A stretch of 34,741 nt of DNA from Flavobacteriaceae bacterium (GCA_020854235.1 JADZFW010000067.1:1-34741), one strand, 5' to 3'; counted from the first letter of the stretch, positions 27,094-33,869 are shown. Numbers and translations are program-made. Notes: generated by a model not told the origin, from the sequence alone.

Positions 27094-27414
27094 TTACGGT
27101 TCCCAGTATAATTCTTTAAAATTCACAATTTGGTTGTTTTCAATCACGGCACCTTCACTTTCCAACAATTGTTGCATCAGGTTTGTGCCTTCAAAATGAT
27201 GTTTACCGGTGAGGATTCCTTTGCTGTTCACCACTCTATGCGCAGGAACATCTTCTAATCCATGAGAGGCATTCATCGCCCATCCAACCATTCGGGCACT
27301 GCGTCCCGAACCCAAATGACGGGCGATAGCACCGTAACTCGTCACCCTACCATACGGAATTAGACGGGCAATTTGATAAACTCTTTCAAAAAAATTAAGA
27401 TCATTTTCCTGCAT
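27094..27414 (-). CDS. Alkyltransferase-like protein (MGMT fold, no acceptor Cys)
   Basis: A 106-residue protein matching the DNA-binding domain of O6-alkylguanine-DNA alkyltransferase: IPYGRVTSYGAIARHLG (helix-turn-helix, residues 19-35), SARMVGWAMNAS (residues 39-50, with the arginine-finger position Arg41), and PAHRVVNSKGILTG (57-70). In active methyltransferases the last motif is PCHRV, whose Cys accepts the alkyl group. Here it is Ala58, so the protein should not repair by direct transfer. This is the hallmark of alkyltransferase-like (ATL) proteins, which bind O6-alkylguanine and hand it to nucleotide excision repair. The short length (no N-terminal domain) fits ATL. The gene is followed by trmB upstream on the same strand (69 bp gap). 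Confidence 0.9.
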   Translation of the reverse strand: MQENDLNFFERVYQIARLIPYGRVTSYGAIARHLGSGRSARMVGWAMNASHGLEDVPAHRVVNSKGILTGKHHFEGTNLMQQLLESEGAVIENNQIVNFKELYWEP

Positions 27415-27483
27415 GAATTTACTTTTACTTTGATACTATTACTTTATAGGGGTCTATTCTTTTCCGCTTTTTAAGCTATTCAA

Positions 27484-28149
27484 TTAACCGGGAAATCTAA
27501 ATTGCAAATACGTAATGGGTTTTTCGGAAAATATTTTTTCGTAAAAAGTTTGGACTTCGGTTACGATAGCCGGTGCGCCTTCTTGTCTATAAACATCGTT
27601 ATTGGCGTATAAAATAGGATAACCCAATCCGGTGAGTAAACCCAAAGTATATCCATGTAGAAACTCACTGTCGGTTTTGAGGTGTACCAATCCTTTTGGT
27701 TTTAAAATTTGGTGATATTTATCCAAAAAAGTCGGATTGGTCAAACGGTGTTTGGTGCGTTTGAATTTGATTTGAGGATCGGGAAAGGTAATCCAGATTT
27801 CATCAACTTCCCCATTTGCAAAACAAAAATCTATCAACTCTATTTGGGTTCTGATGAATGCTACATTGGTAATTTGATTTTCAACAGCCGTTTTGGCTCC
27901 TCTCCAAAAACGAGCGCCTTTGATGTCGATGCCAATAAAATTGACTTGTGGATTTCTTTCAGCTAATGCTAAGGTATATTCACCTTTGCCACATCCCAAT
28001 TCCAATACAATCGGGTTTGAGTTTTTAAAAAAAGAATGCCATTTACCCTTCCAAGAAAAATTGCTGAGAACTTCCTCTCTGGTAGGTTGAATGACATTTT
28101 CAAACGTTTCGTTTTCACGAAAGCGTTTCAGTTTATTTTTACTGCCCAC
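27484..28149 (-). CDS. trmB: tRNA (guanine-N7-)-methyltransferase
   Basis: TrmB uses S-adenosylmethionine to methylate G46 of tRNA. The 221 residues contain the SAM-binding VLELGCGKGEYTLALAERNP (LGCGKGE at residues 51-57), FIGIDIKGARFWRGAKTA, the IWITFPDPQIKFKRTKHRLTNPTFL segment, and FLHGYTLGLL further on. The start is GTG at 28149, giving MGSKNKLKRFRENETF, the N-terminus I recall for flavobacterial TrmB; no ATG lies nearby. It follows the DUF6341 gene by only 6 bp, so the two are very likely co-transcribed. Confidence 0.96.
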   Translation of the reverse strand: MGSKNKLKRFRENETFENVIQPTREEVLSNFSWKGKWHSFFKNSNPIVLELGCGKGEYTLALAERNPQVNFIGIDIKGARFWRGAKTAVENQITNVAFIRTQIELIDFCFANGEVDEIWITFPDPQIKFKRTKHRLTNPTFLDKYHQILKPKGLVHLKTDSEFLHGYTLGLLTGLGYPILYANNDVYRQEGAPAIVTEVQTFYEKIFSEKPITYLQFRFPG

Positions 28150-28155
28150 TTTTGA

Positions 28156-28365
28156 TTATGCCAGGTCTTCTTTACCTTCTTTTTTGTATTTGAACATTTG
28201 CCCCATCCAATAGAAAAGAGCAATAAATCCGATGAGGATTAAAACCCAACTCATGGCATTGGAAGCCCACCATCCTGAAATTCCCTTTCTAAAAAAGTCA
28301 TAAGGTAAAAAAAGTACATTTTCAAAAAGACTTGCCAATAAAGTCCAGATATTATTTGCTAACAT
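28156..28365 (-). CDS. DUF6341-like small membrane protein
   Basis: A 69-residue protein with an N-terminal amphipathic or membrane segment (ANNIWTLLASLFENVLFLPYDFFR), a WWASNAMSWVLILIGFIALFYWMGQM membrane helix, and a charged C-terminal tail (KYKKEGKEDLA). The LPYDFFR...WWASN...YWM pattern is what I remember for DUF6341, a flavobacterial family of unknown function. It lies 6 bp upstream of trmB and starts divergently from the DUF6427 gene; the same two families are neighbours in other flavobacteria. The ATG at 28365 gives the shortest sensible start. Confidence 0.75.
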   Translation of the reverse strand: MLANNIWTLLASLFENVLFLPYDFFRKGISGWWASNAMSWVLILIGFIALFYWMGQMFKYKKEGKEDLA

Positions 28366-28388
28366 AACTCAGTATTTGTTTACTTTTG
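28355..28388 (+). promoter_or_regulatory. Candidate promoter for the DUF6427 gene
   Basis: TTTG (28355-28358), a 22-bp gap and TACTTTTG (28381-28388) fit the Bacteroidota promoter pattern on the plus strand. It overlaps the start of the divergent DUF6341 gene and would leave a leader of about 120 nt, so it is tentative. Confidence 0.35.
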
Positions 28389-28512
28389 CAAAACTACATT
28401 TTTTTTTTAATTTTATACTTTTCAGGTGAGATTTGTAAAACTTTCTTCCTAAAATCGAGAAAAAAAGTGTGGATTATTACGTAATCATAAACATTTACCA
28501 AAGCAATCGTTC

Positions 28513-29439
28513 ATGCTAGCTAAATTTTTCCACAAATCGGAGCCCATCAGTTTGATTAGCTTAGTATTGCTATTGGCTGTGTGGGTATTTTACTATCAGT
28601 TTTCTATAGCCCATATTCCTTTTAACTTAAGCAATTTGGGGATGGCATTGGGCGTTTTCATGTTTTTTATTTTTATACTGGTATTGTACGATTTTCTCTT
28701 TCAAAAATACCGATTGACGCTAGCCAATCACTATGCAATCTTCGTTTTAATTGTACTCATTGGGGTTTTTCCGGAAGTATTGCATGTCTCCAATATTACC
28801 ATCTCCAATGTGTTAATAATCTTGTCTTTTCGGAAACTCTTGAGTTTGAGAAACAAGGATAATCTTTTATCCAAATTATTTGACAGTGGGTTTTTAATAG
28901 GTATTTCCTATTTGGTTTATCCCAATAGTATTATTTTTCTAATACTGATTTATTTGAGCTATTTTGTCTACTTGAAAATTATTGACAAACGGTTGCTCAT
29001 TCCCTTGATTGGGTTTGTCACACCTTTGTTTTTAACCTTTACCTATTTGTTATTTTTCGATAAGATTGGGCAATTTAAAACCCTTACCGAATTCAATTTC
29101 AACATAACATTTTCTTGGTTTCACCAATGGCATTTTTCAATTCCATTTATGATTTTGGGATTTGTGTTGTTGATATTGATTTTCAAATATGCTTCGGTCA
29201 ATGTATTTTCAGACCTCGAGGAAGAACGTAATTACAAATTGGTCATCGCCCAATTACTCATAGGAATGCTATTGCTGGTATTGAATGGAGCAGAAATAAA
29301 AGATAGTATCATTTTGATTTTCTTTCCCGCCGCCATATTGGTTGGTAATTCTTTAAAGTCTGTCAAAAGGGAATGGTTACAAGAGTTGCTCCTTTACCTA
29401 TTGTTGTTTTTGACATTATTCCTTTTCTTCTTTGTTTAG
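28513..29439 (+). CDS. DUF6427 family polytopic membrane protein
   Basis: A 308-residue, strongly hydrophobic protein with roughly ten membrane helices. The N-terminus MLAKFFHKSEPISLISLVLLLAVWVFYY, the VLHVSNITISNVLIILSFRKLLSLRNK stretch with its basic loop, and the FDSGFLIGISYLVYPNSIIF segment match the DUF6427 pattern I remember from flavobacteria, where it sits beside DUF6341 and upp as here. Function is unknown; the polytopic fold with few polar residues suggests a membrane assembly or transport role, but nothing specific can be claimed. Its stop is 16 bp from the stop of the convergent upp gene. Confidence 0.8.
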   Translation: MLAKFFHKSEPISLISLVLLLAVWVFYYQFSIAHIPFNLSNLGMALGVFMFFIFILVLYDFLFQKYRLTLANHYAIFVLIVLIGVFPEVLHVSNITISNVLIILSFRKLLSLRNKDNLLSKLFDSGFLIGISYLVYPNSIIFLILIYLSYFVYLKIIDKRLLIPLIGFVTPLFLTFTYLLFFDKIGQFKTLTEFNFNITFSWFHQWHFSIPFMILGFVLLILIFKYASVNVFSDLEEERNYKLVIAQLLIGMLLLVLNGAEIKDSIILIFFPAAILVGNSLKSVKREWLQELLLYLLLFLTLFLFFFV

Positions 29440-29455
29440 AATCAAATAATTTTCC

Positions 29456-30106
29456 TTACAATTTTCCTCCAAAAGCCAAATCACCGGCATCTCCCAATCC
29501 TGGAACTATATAGGCTTTTTGATTCAAATGTTCATCAATCGCTGCGACCCATAAATGAAACGCATCTCCAAAATGCTTGGAAATATAGTCAATGCCTTCC
29601 GCTGATGCAATTACAGCAAAAATATGCACTTCTTTAGGTGTCCCATGTGACAGTAATGCTTGGTAAGTACTCACCAAAGACTGACCTGTAGCCAACATAG
29701 GATCGGCTAAAATCAAGGTTTTTCCTTCCAATGAGGGAGAAGCAAAGTACTCCACTCTGATGTCAAAACTACCATCGGCATGTACTTTTCTGTAGGCAGA
29801 AATAAAAGCGTTTTCTGCTTTGTCAAAATAATTCAACAAACCCTGATGCAAAGGCAAACCCGCGCGGAGTATCGAACACAATACCAATTCTGTCTCGGGT
29901 AAAGACATGAGTTTGGTTCCCAATGGCGTCGTGACAGCCTGCGTTTTATAAGGTAAAATCTTGCTCAATTCATACGCCATAATTTCCCCAATACGTTCAA
30001 TATTTCTTCTGAAACGCATGGAATCCTTTTGGATGACTTGGTCTCTGATTTCTGCAATAAAAGTGTTGAGAATGGTATTTTGGTCGGAGAGATGATGGAT
30101 TTGCAT
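29456..30106 (-). CDS. upp: Uracil phosphoribosyltransferase
   Basis: Upp converts uracil and PRPP to UMP in pyrimidine salvage. The ATG at 30106 gives MQIHHLSDQNTILNTFIAEIRD and 216 residues, the normal size; the longer frame up to 30175 begins at TTG and adds a low-complexity Ser/Phe/Leu segment encoded by the 12-nt repeat, so it is rejected. The PRPP-binding loop is LADPMLATGQSL (residues 133-144). CSILRAGLPLHQGLL and a C-terminal PGLGDAGDLAFGG (uracil-binding) are also present. The leader has a 12-nt tandem repeat and a possible terminator/antiterminator pair, described separately. Confidence 0.96.
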   Translation of the reverse strand: MQIHHLSDQNTILNTFIAEIRDQVIQKDSMRFRRNIERIGEIMAYELSKILPYKTQAVTTPLGTKLMSLPETELVLCSILRAGLPLHQGLLNYFDKAENAFISAYRKVHADGSFDIRVEYFASPSLEGKTLILADPMLATGQSLVSTYQALLSHGTPKEVHIFAVIASAEGIDYISKHFGDAFHLWVAAIDEHLNQKAYIVPGLGDAGDLAFGGKL

Positions 30107-30149
30107 GATGTATGGTAAAAAGTTACTGCTAAAAATATGCTGTAAAATT

Positions 30150-30184
30150 AAAGAAAAACTCAAAGAAAAACTCAAAGAAAACTC
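30150..30184 (-). repeat. 12-nt tandem repeat in the upp leader
   Basis: Two perfect AAAGAAAAACTC units and a third lacking one A (AAAGAAAACTC), 44-78 bp upstream of the upp ATG. This repeat produces the spurious SFSLSFSL extension of the upp frame. Confidence 0.9.
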
Positions 30185-30192
30185 GAAGTGTT

Positions 30193-30238
30193 GAAAAAAA
30201 CAGGAAAAACCCTTATGAAAATTCAGGATTTTTCCTGT
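30193..30238 (-). promoter_or_regulatory. Terminator-like hairpin with alternative fold upstream of upp
   Basis: On the minus strand a 10-bp stem, ACAGGAAAAA with TTTTTCCTGT, is followed directly by a seven-T run, an intrinsic-terminator shape about 90 nt before the upp ATG. The left arm can instead form CAGGA-AAAA-TCCTG, which would exclude the terminator. This looks like an attenuator for upp, but the stem is AU-rich and the effect is unproven. Confidence 0.4.
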
Positions 30239-30389
30239 ATTGAAATCGAAAGTAGTTATTTAATTTTATCATATCAATTAAAGCATGAACCAAACCACCA
30301 TTTTATACTAATTATTACACTATTAAACTACTAATTAATCAACTTTAAACATTTTTTTTACACATTTATTAATTTTAATTTTTTACTTT

Positions 30390-30872
30390 ATGAGAAAATT
30401 CATTGCTACGATGCCCTCAAAAACCGTTACAGATGCCCTTGTAACAGCGGTCAACAATGCTTTAACGCCCTTTGCAGCGTTTAAAATCAACTTGACCAAC
30501 GAAGAGAAACTCGGAACGCGCTCCATGGCAGAGGGACGAGAAGGCTACGCCCGATTGATCTCTAGAATTGCAACGCAATTCCCCAACTCGCTTAGCCGAG
30601 CCGATGTTCCTACCGATTTATCCAATTTATTGGATTATTATCAAAACTTGGAAGCGGTTCGTTTGGCTTATGTCCAAGGGATTGAAACCATTACGGAAAC
30701 CCAATTGGGAGCAGCCACCGACATCATGACCTTGGTAGACCGCTACGCGCAGAGTTTACAAATTTCACGTGCCAACGAAGGTGCTTTGGATGGAGCCATG
30801 CAGGAAGTGGACGACTGGAATAAACGGTTTGCAAGCAATAAAAATGAAACTCCTTCCAAACCTGAAGTTTAA
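30390..30872 (+). CDS. Hypothetical soluble helical protein beside the 21-bp array
   Basis: A 160-residue protein from ATG 30390. No signal peptide or membrane helix is seen. It looks mostly helical: KTVTDALVTAVNNALTPFAAFKINL, EEKLGTRSMAEGREGYARLISRIATQFP, NLLDYYQNLEAVRLAYVQGIETITETQLGAATDIMTLVDRYAQSLQISRANEGALDGAMQEVDDWNKRF, then a polar tail. I do not recognise a domain; my memory is of similar unnamed proteins in other Flavobacteriia. The sequence is somewhat richer in G and C than the surrounding intergenic DNA. It has its own terminator and is followed by the 21-bp-period repeat and then the CRISPR-like relic. The start is not supported by a clear ribosome-binding site, as is usual in this phylum. 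Confidence 0.75.
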   Translation: MRKFIATMPSKTVTDALVTAVNNALTPFAAFKINLTNEEKLGTRSMAEGREGYARLISRIATQFPNSLSRADVPTDLSNLLDYYQNLEAVRLAYVQGIETITETQLGAATDIMTLVDRYAQSLQISRANEGALDGAMQEVDDWNKRFASNKNETPSKPEV

Positions 30873-30891
30873 GCTATAGAGTTGCTTTGAT

Positions 30892-30917
30892 AAACACGCT
30901 TTTTACAAGCGTGTTTT
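30892..30917 (+). terminator. Terminator after the hypothetical helical protein gene
   Basis: Perfect 10-bp stem AAACACGCTT/AAGCGTGTTT around a 5-nt loop, continuing into TTTTATTTT. It lies 20 bp past the stop and 20 bp before the 21-bp array, so the array is probably not part of the mRNA. Confidence 0.85.
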
Positions 30918-30936
30918 ATTTTGCTATAATTTTAAA

Positions 30937-31200
30937 TAGGTTGACCTATCCTTATGATAGGTAGACCTACGGATTGGATAGGTCGACCTATGGATTTGGT
31001 AGGTTGACCTATCTTATTACTAGGTAGACCTATGGATTTGGTAGGTTGACCTACAGATTTGATAGGTTGACCTTTAGATTTAGTAGGTTGACCTATCCTT
31101 ATGATAGGTAGACCTATGAATTTGGTAGGTTGACCTACGAAAAAGGTAGGTTGACCTCAATATTTACTAGGTCGACTAAATTAAAAGATAGGCGTACGTA
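30937..31200. repeat. 21-bp-period array of 13 near-palindromic TAGGTNGACCTA boxes
   Basis: Thirteen 12-bp boxes begin at 30937, 30958, 30979, 31000, 31021, 31042, 31063, 31084, 31105, 31126, 31147, 31168 and 31189, exactly 21 bp apart with no slippage. Boxes 1-6 and 8-10 read TAGGTNGACCTA with N=T, A or C; boxes 7 and 11 differ in the last base; box 12 is TAGGTCGACTAA and box 13 TAGGCGTACGTA, so the right end decays. The perfect palindrome would be TAGGTCGACCTA (box 3). Spacers of 9 bp vary but often resemble TGGATTTGG; TCCTTATGA occurs twice, 147 bp (seven units) apart, and there creates a 7-bp hairpin. Two helical turns per unit put every box on the same face of the DNA, as at multi-site protein-binding arrays. 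Function unknown. Confidence 0.93.
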
Positions 31201-31292
31201 GAAAGTGTGCATGGAGGTATAAAAAATCTTCAATTTCAAGCAAGTAACTGTATCTTAGTTCAAGCTAAAAACCCATACACTCTTTGACATAG

Positions 31293-31392
31293 TTTTAAAA
31301 GACTTTTTTAATTTCTACTATTGTAGATCTTAATAAGGTTCATGTAGAAGAAACCTATTTAAAAGACTTTTTTAATTTTTCAAGGCTACATT
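31293..31392 (+). CRISPR. Relic one-spacer CRISPR array with type V-A (Cas12a) repeat
   Basis: A 36-nt repeat at 31293-31328 ends in AATTTCTACTATTGTAGAT, the conserved 19-nt Cas12a crRNA handle (stem TCTAC/GTAGA, loop TATT; FnCas12a has G in place of one A). A 28-nt spacer follows (31329-31356), then a second repeat at 31357-31392 that matches the first for 21 nt (TTTAAAAGACTTTTTTAATT and one further T) but has lost the hairpin. Repeat and spacer lengths both fit type V-A. Handle and spacer order imply transcription on plus, with the leader probably in 31201-31292. No cas gene is in the window. A degenerate last repeat is normal at the leader-distal end, so this may be the remnant of a longer array or an orphan mini-array. 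The region 31201-31292 shows no other feature. Confidence 0.7.
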
Positions 31393-31430
31393 ACCCCAAT
31401 AAATTCCAAAAAAACATTCAATTTTTCCAC

Positions 31431-31465
31431 AAAAAAAGAGCAATACGCTTCAGTATTGCTCTTTT
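31431..31465 (-). terminator. Terminator of the tRNA-Asn gene
   Basis: Perfect stem GAGCAATAC/GTATTGCTC extended by four A-T pairs, 6-nt loop, followed on the minus strand by a T run. It lies immediately downstream of the tRNA. Confidence 0.9.
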
Positions 31466-31466
31466 G

Positions 31467-31540
31467 CTCCCCCTCTTGGACTTGAACCAAGGACCCTCTG
31501 ATTAACAGTCAGATGCTCTAACCGACTGAGCTAAGGAGGA
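31467..31540 (-). tRNA. tRNA-Asn (GUU anticodon)
   Basis: The minus strand folds as a 74-nt cloverleaf: acceptor arms TCCTCCT and AGGGGGA (with one G-U), D arm with AGCTCAGTCGGTTAGAGC, anticodon stem TCTGA/TCAGA with loop CTGTTAA (anticodon GTT, Asn), and T arm CTTGG-TTCAAGT-CCAAG. The discriminator is G73 and CCA is not encoded. A strong terminator follows. It lies divergently from lysA and next to the CRISPR-like relic; tRNA genes are frequent integration sites, but I see no att duplication here. Confidence 0.95.
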
Positions 31541-31619
31541 TTGTTTTATTTTGGAGTGCAAATATAAATGTTTTTTGTAAAATTGCAAGAGGTTTATAAT
31601 TTTTTTTCAAATGAATTTT

Positions 31620-31627
31620 TACTTTTG
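31620..31627 (+). promoter_or_regulatory. Candidate -7 box for lysA-asd
   Basis: TACTTTTG fits TAnnTTTG and lies 22 bp before the lysA ATG. No correctly spaced TTTG -33 element was found, so this is a weak call. Confidence 0.35.
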
Positions 31628-31649
31628 TCCCTTCAATCTTTAAATTCAT

Positions 31650-32855
31650 ATGAACCAACACCTTTTAGTATCTATTGCACAAGAACATGGTCTTCCGGTC
31701 TATGTTTATGACGCTTCCAAAATCACATCTCAATACCAACGTTTGACCCAAGCTTTCAGTGCTGTTAAAAAGCTGAAAATCAATTATGCGGTTAAGGCTT
31801 TGAACAATATCAATGTTTTGAAGATTTTTAAAAAGTTGGGTTCGGGTTTGGATACAGTTTCCATTCAAGAGGTGTTGCTGGGTCTTGAAGCCGGATTTGA
31901 TCCACACGAAATCATTTATACACCCAACGGGGTTTCCATGGAAGAAATCGAACAAGTAGCTGCCATGGGTGTGCAAATCAACATCGACAATCTTTCCATT
32001 TTGGAACAATTTGGTCAAAAACACCCCAATATTCCGGTTTGTATCCGCATCAATCCACATGTGATGGCAGGTGGTAATTCCAAAATATCCGTAGGTCATA
32101 TTGATTCCAAATTTGGAATTTCCATACATCAGACACCGCATATCAAACGCATTGTAACGTTGACCAAAATGCACATCAACGGCATTCATATGCATACCGG
32201 ATCGGACATCTTGGATGTGGATACGTTTTTAAGAGCCACTGAAATACTATTGGATGTGGTTAAAGAATTTGATACCATTGAATTTGTAGATTTTGGAAGC
32301 GGTTTCAAAGTTCCTTATAAAGAAGGCGATATCGCTACCGATGTAGAAGAATTGGGCGAAAAACTGAGTGCTCGATTCAATGATTTTTGTGTGGAGTATG
32401 GAAAAGATTTATGTCTCATGTTTGAACCCGGTAAATTTTTAGTGAGTGCTGCGGGTAGCTTTTTGACTAAAGTCAATGTCATCAAGCAAACCACTTCGAC
32501 TGTTTTTGCCGGAGTGGACAGTGGTTTCAACCATTTGATCAGACCTATGTTTTACGATTCTTACCACCATATTGTCAACATTTCAAATCCCGAAGGAAAA
32601 GAAAGGTATTACAGTGTTGTGGGGTATATTTGCGAAACCGATACCTTTGCCAGCAACCGCAAAATCAATGAAATCAGAGAGAATGATATTTTGTGTTTCA
32701 ACAATGCCGGAGCTTACAGTTATACTATGGCTTCCAATTACAATTCCCGTTACCGTCCGGCAGAAGTGTTGGTAAAAGATGGAAAGGCATTTCTGATTCG
32801 GGAACGAGAAACCTTTGAAGATTTGATTCGCAACCAAGTTATTTTAGACATTTAA
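31650..32855 (+). CDS. lysA: Diaminopimelate decarboxylase
   Basis: LysA decarboxylates meso-diaminopimelate to L-lysine with PLP, the last step of the DAP pathway. The 401 residues show the alanine-racemase-like PLP barrel with NYAVKALNN (Lys49 should form the Schiff base), SGLDTVSIQEVLLGLEAGFD, HMHTGSDI, the phosphate-binding VDFGSGFKVPYKEGD region, FEPGKFLVSAAGSFLTKV, and the active-site CETDTFA in the C-terminal beta domain, with FNNAGAYSYTMASNYNSR near the end. It is followed 21 bp later by asd, making a compact lysine/DAP operon. The order (lysA before asd) is sensible but not chronological for the pathway. Confidence 0.96.
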   Translation: MNQHLLVSIAQEHGLPVYVYDASKITSQYQRLTQAFSAVKKLKINYAVKALNNINVLKIFKKLGSGLDTVSIQEVLLGLEAGFDPHEIIYTPNGVSMEEIEQVAAMGVQINIDNLSILEQFGQKHPNIPVCIRINPHVMAGGNSKISVGHIDSKFGISIHQTPHIKRIVTLTKMHINGIHMHTGSDILDVDTFLRATEILLDVVKEFDTIEFVDFGSGFKVPYKEGDIATDVEELGEKLSARFNDFCVEYGKDLCLMFEPGKFLVSAAGSFLTKVNVIKQTTSTVFAGVDSGFNHLIRPMFYDSYHHIVNISNPEGKERYYSVVGYICETDTFASNRKINEIRENDILCFNNAGAYSYTMASNYNSRYRPAEVLVKDGKAFLIRERETFEDLIRNQVILDI

Positions 32856-32876
32856 AAACCCTTAACCGTACACATC

Positions 32877-33869
32877 ATGAAATTAGCAGTTGTAGGAGCC
32901 ACCGGACTTGTAGGCACAGTTATGTTACAAGTATTAGCTGAAAGAAAATTCCCATTTACCGAATTGTTATTGGTTGCTTCTGCCAAATCTGTTGGGAAGA
33001 AAATGACTTTTCAAGGGAAGGAATATACCATTGTGAGTATGGAGGATGCTGTACAAGCCCAACCGGATATTGCCATTTTTTCGGCTGGTGGAAGCACTTC
33101 ATTGGAATGGGCTCCTAAATTTGCCGAAGTTGGAACAGTAGTTATTGACAATTCATCGGCTTGGCGTATGGATGTTACCAAAAAATTGGTAGTTCCCGAA
33201 ATCAACGCTACCCAAATCACCGCACAGGATAAAATCATTGCCAATCCCAATTGTTCGACCATTCAAATGGTGATGGCATTACATCCTTTGCATCAAAAAT
33301 ACACCATCAAACGCGTGGTAGTTTCAACCTATCAATCGGTTACCGGGACTGGAGTCAAAGCAGTAGAGCAACTTGAAAATGAAAGAAAAGGGATCGAAGG
33401 AGTCAAAGCCTATCCGCATCCTATCGACTTAAACTGTTTTCCTCATGGAGGTAGTTTTGAGGACAACGGTTATACCACCGAAGAGACTAAATTACTCAAT
33501 GAAACCCGAAAAATATTGGGAGCCGATAGTATCCAAGTAACGGCAACTGTCGTGCGAATTCCTACTTATGGCGGACATTCGGAAGCGGTAAATGTCGAAT
33601 TTGAAAACGAATTTGAAATAGCGGATGTCATCACCCTTTTGAAAGAAATGCCGGGTGTAACAGTCCTCGACAATCCGGCTCAAAATGAATATCCTATGCC
33701 CTTGACAGCCAAAGGAAAAGACGAAGTTTTTGTAGGAAGAATCCGTCGAGATTTCTCCCAACCCAAATCTTTGAATCTATGGATTGTTTCAGACAATCTG
33801 AGAAAAGGAGCAGCTACGAATGCGGTGCAGATTGCGGAGTTTTTGGTTAGGGATTTTGGGAGAAAGTAG
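32877..33869 (+). CDS. asd: Aspartate-semialdehyde dehydrogenase
   Basis: Asd reduces beta-aspartyl phosphate to aspartate semialdehyde with NADPH, feeding the lysine/DAP, threonine and methionine branches. The 330 residues have the N-terminal dinucleotide motif VVGATGLVGTVMLQVL, the FSAGGSTS segment, the active-site Cys126 in NPNCSTIQMV, and the catalytic His234 in TYGGHSEAVNVEF. The RKGIEGVKAYPHPIDLNCFPHGG stretch is also typical. It follows lysA at 21 bp and is followed by the inverted octamer repeat at 33882. Confidence 0.97.
   Translation: MKLAVVGATGLVGTVMLQVLAERKFPFTELLLVASAKSVGKKMTFQGKEYTIVSMEDAVQAQPDIAIFSAGGSTSLEWAPKFAEVGTVVIDNSSAWRMDVTKKLVVPEINATQITAQDKIIANPNCSTIQMVMALHPLHQKYTIKRVVVSTYQSVTGTGVKAVEQLENERKGIEGVKAYPHPIDLNCFPHGGSFEDNGYTTEETKLLNETRKILGADSIQVTATVVRIPTYGGHSEAVNVEFENEFEIADVITLLKEMPGVTVLDNPAQNEYPMPLTAKGKDEVFVGRIRRDFSQPKSLNLWIVSDNLRKGAATNAVQIAEFLVRDFGRK

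Noticed and set aside
30107-30175. Longer N-terminus for Upp starting at 30175
   Set aside because: It begins with TTG, is encoded by a 12-nt tandem repeat, and is not part of the conserved protein; ATG 30106 gives the standard length.
30937-31200. The 21-bp array as a CRISPR array
   Set aside because: Spacers are only 9 bp and partly conserved, the repeat is a 12-bp near-palindrome, and the period is a fixed 21 bp, unlike any CRISPR type.
31201-31292. A further Cas12a-type repeat one unit (64 bp) upstream of 31293, or another downstream of 31392
   Set aside because: Sequence at those offsets shows only AT-rich resemblance; the AAAAGAC core and the handle are both absent.
31665-32195. 176-residue minus-strand frame opposite lysA
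   Set aside because: Fully antisense to lysA, His/Asn/Phe-rich composition, no family match.
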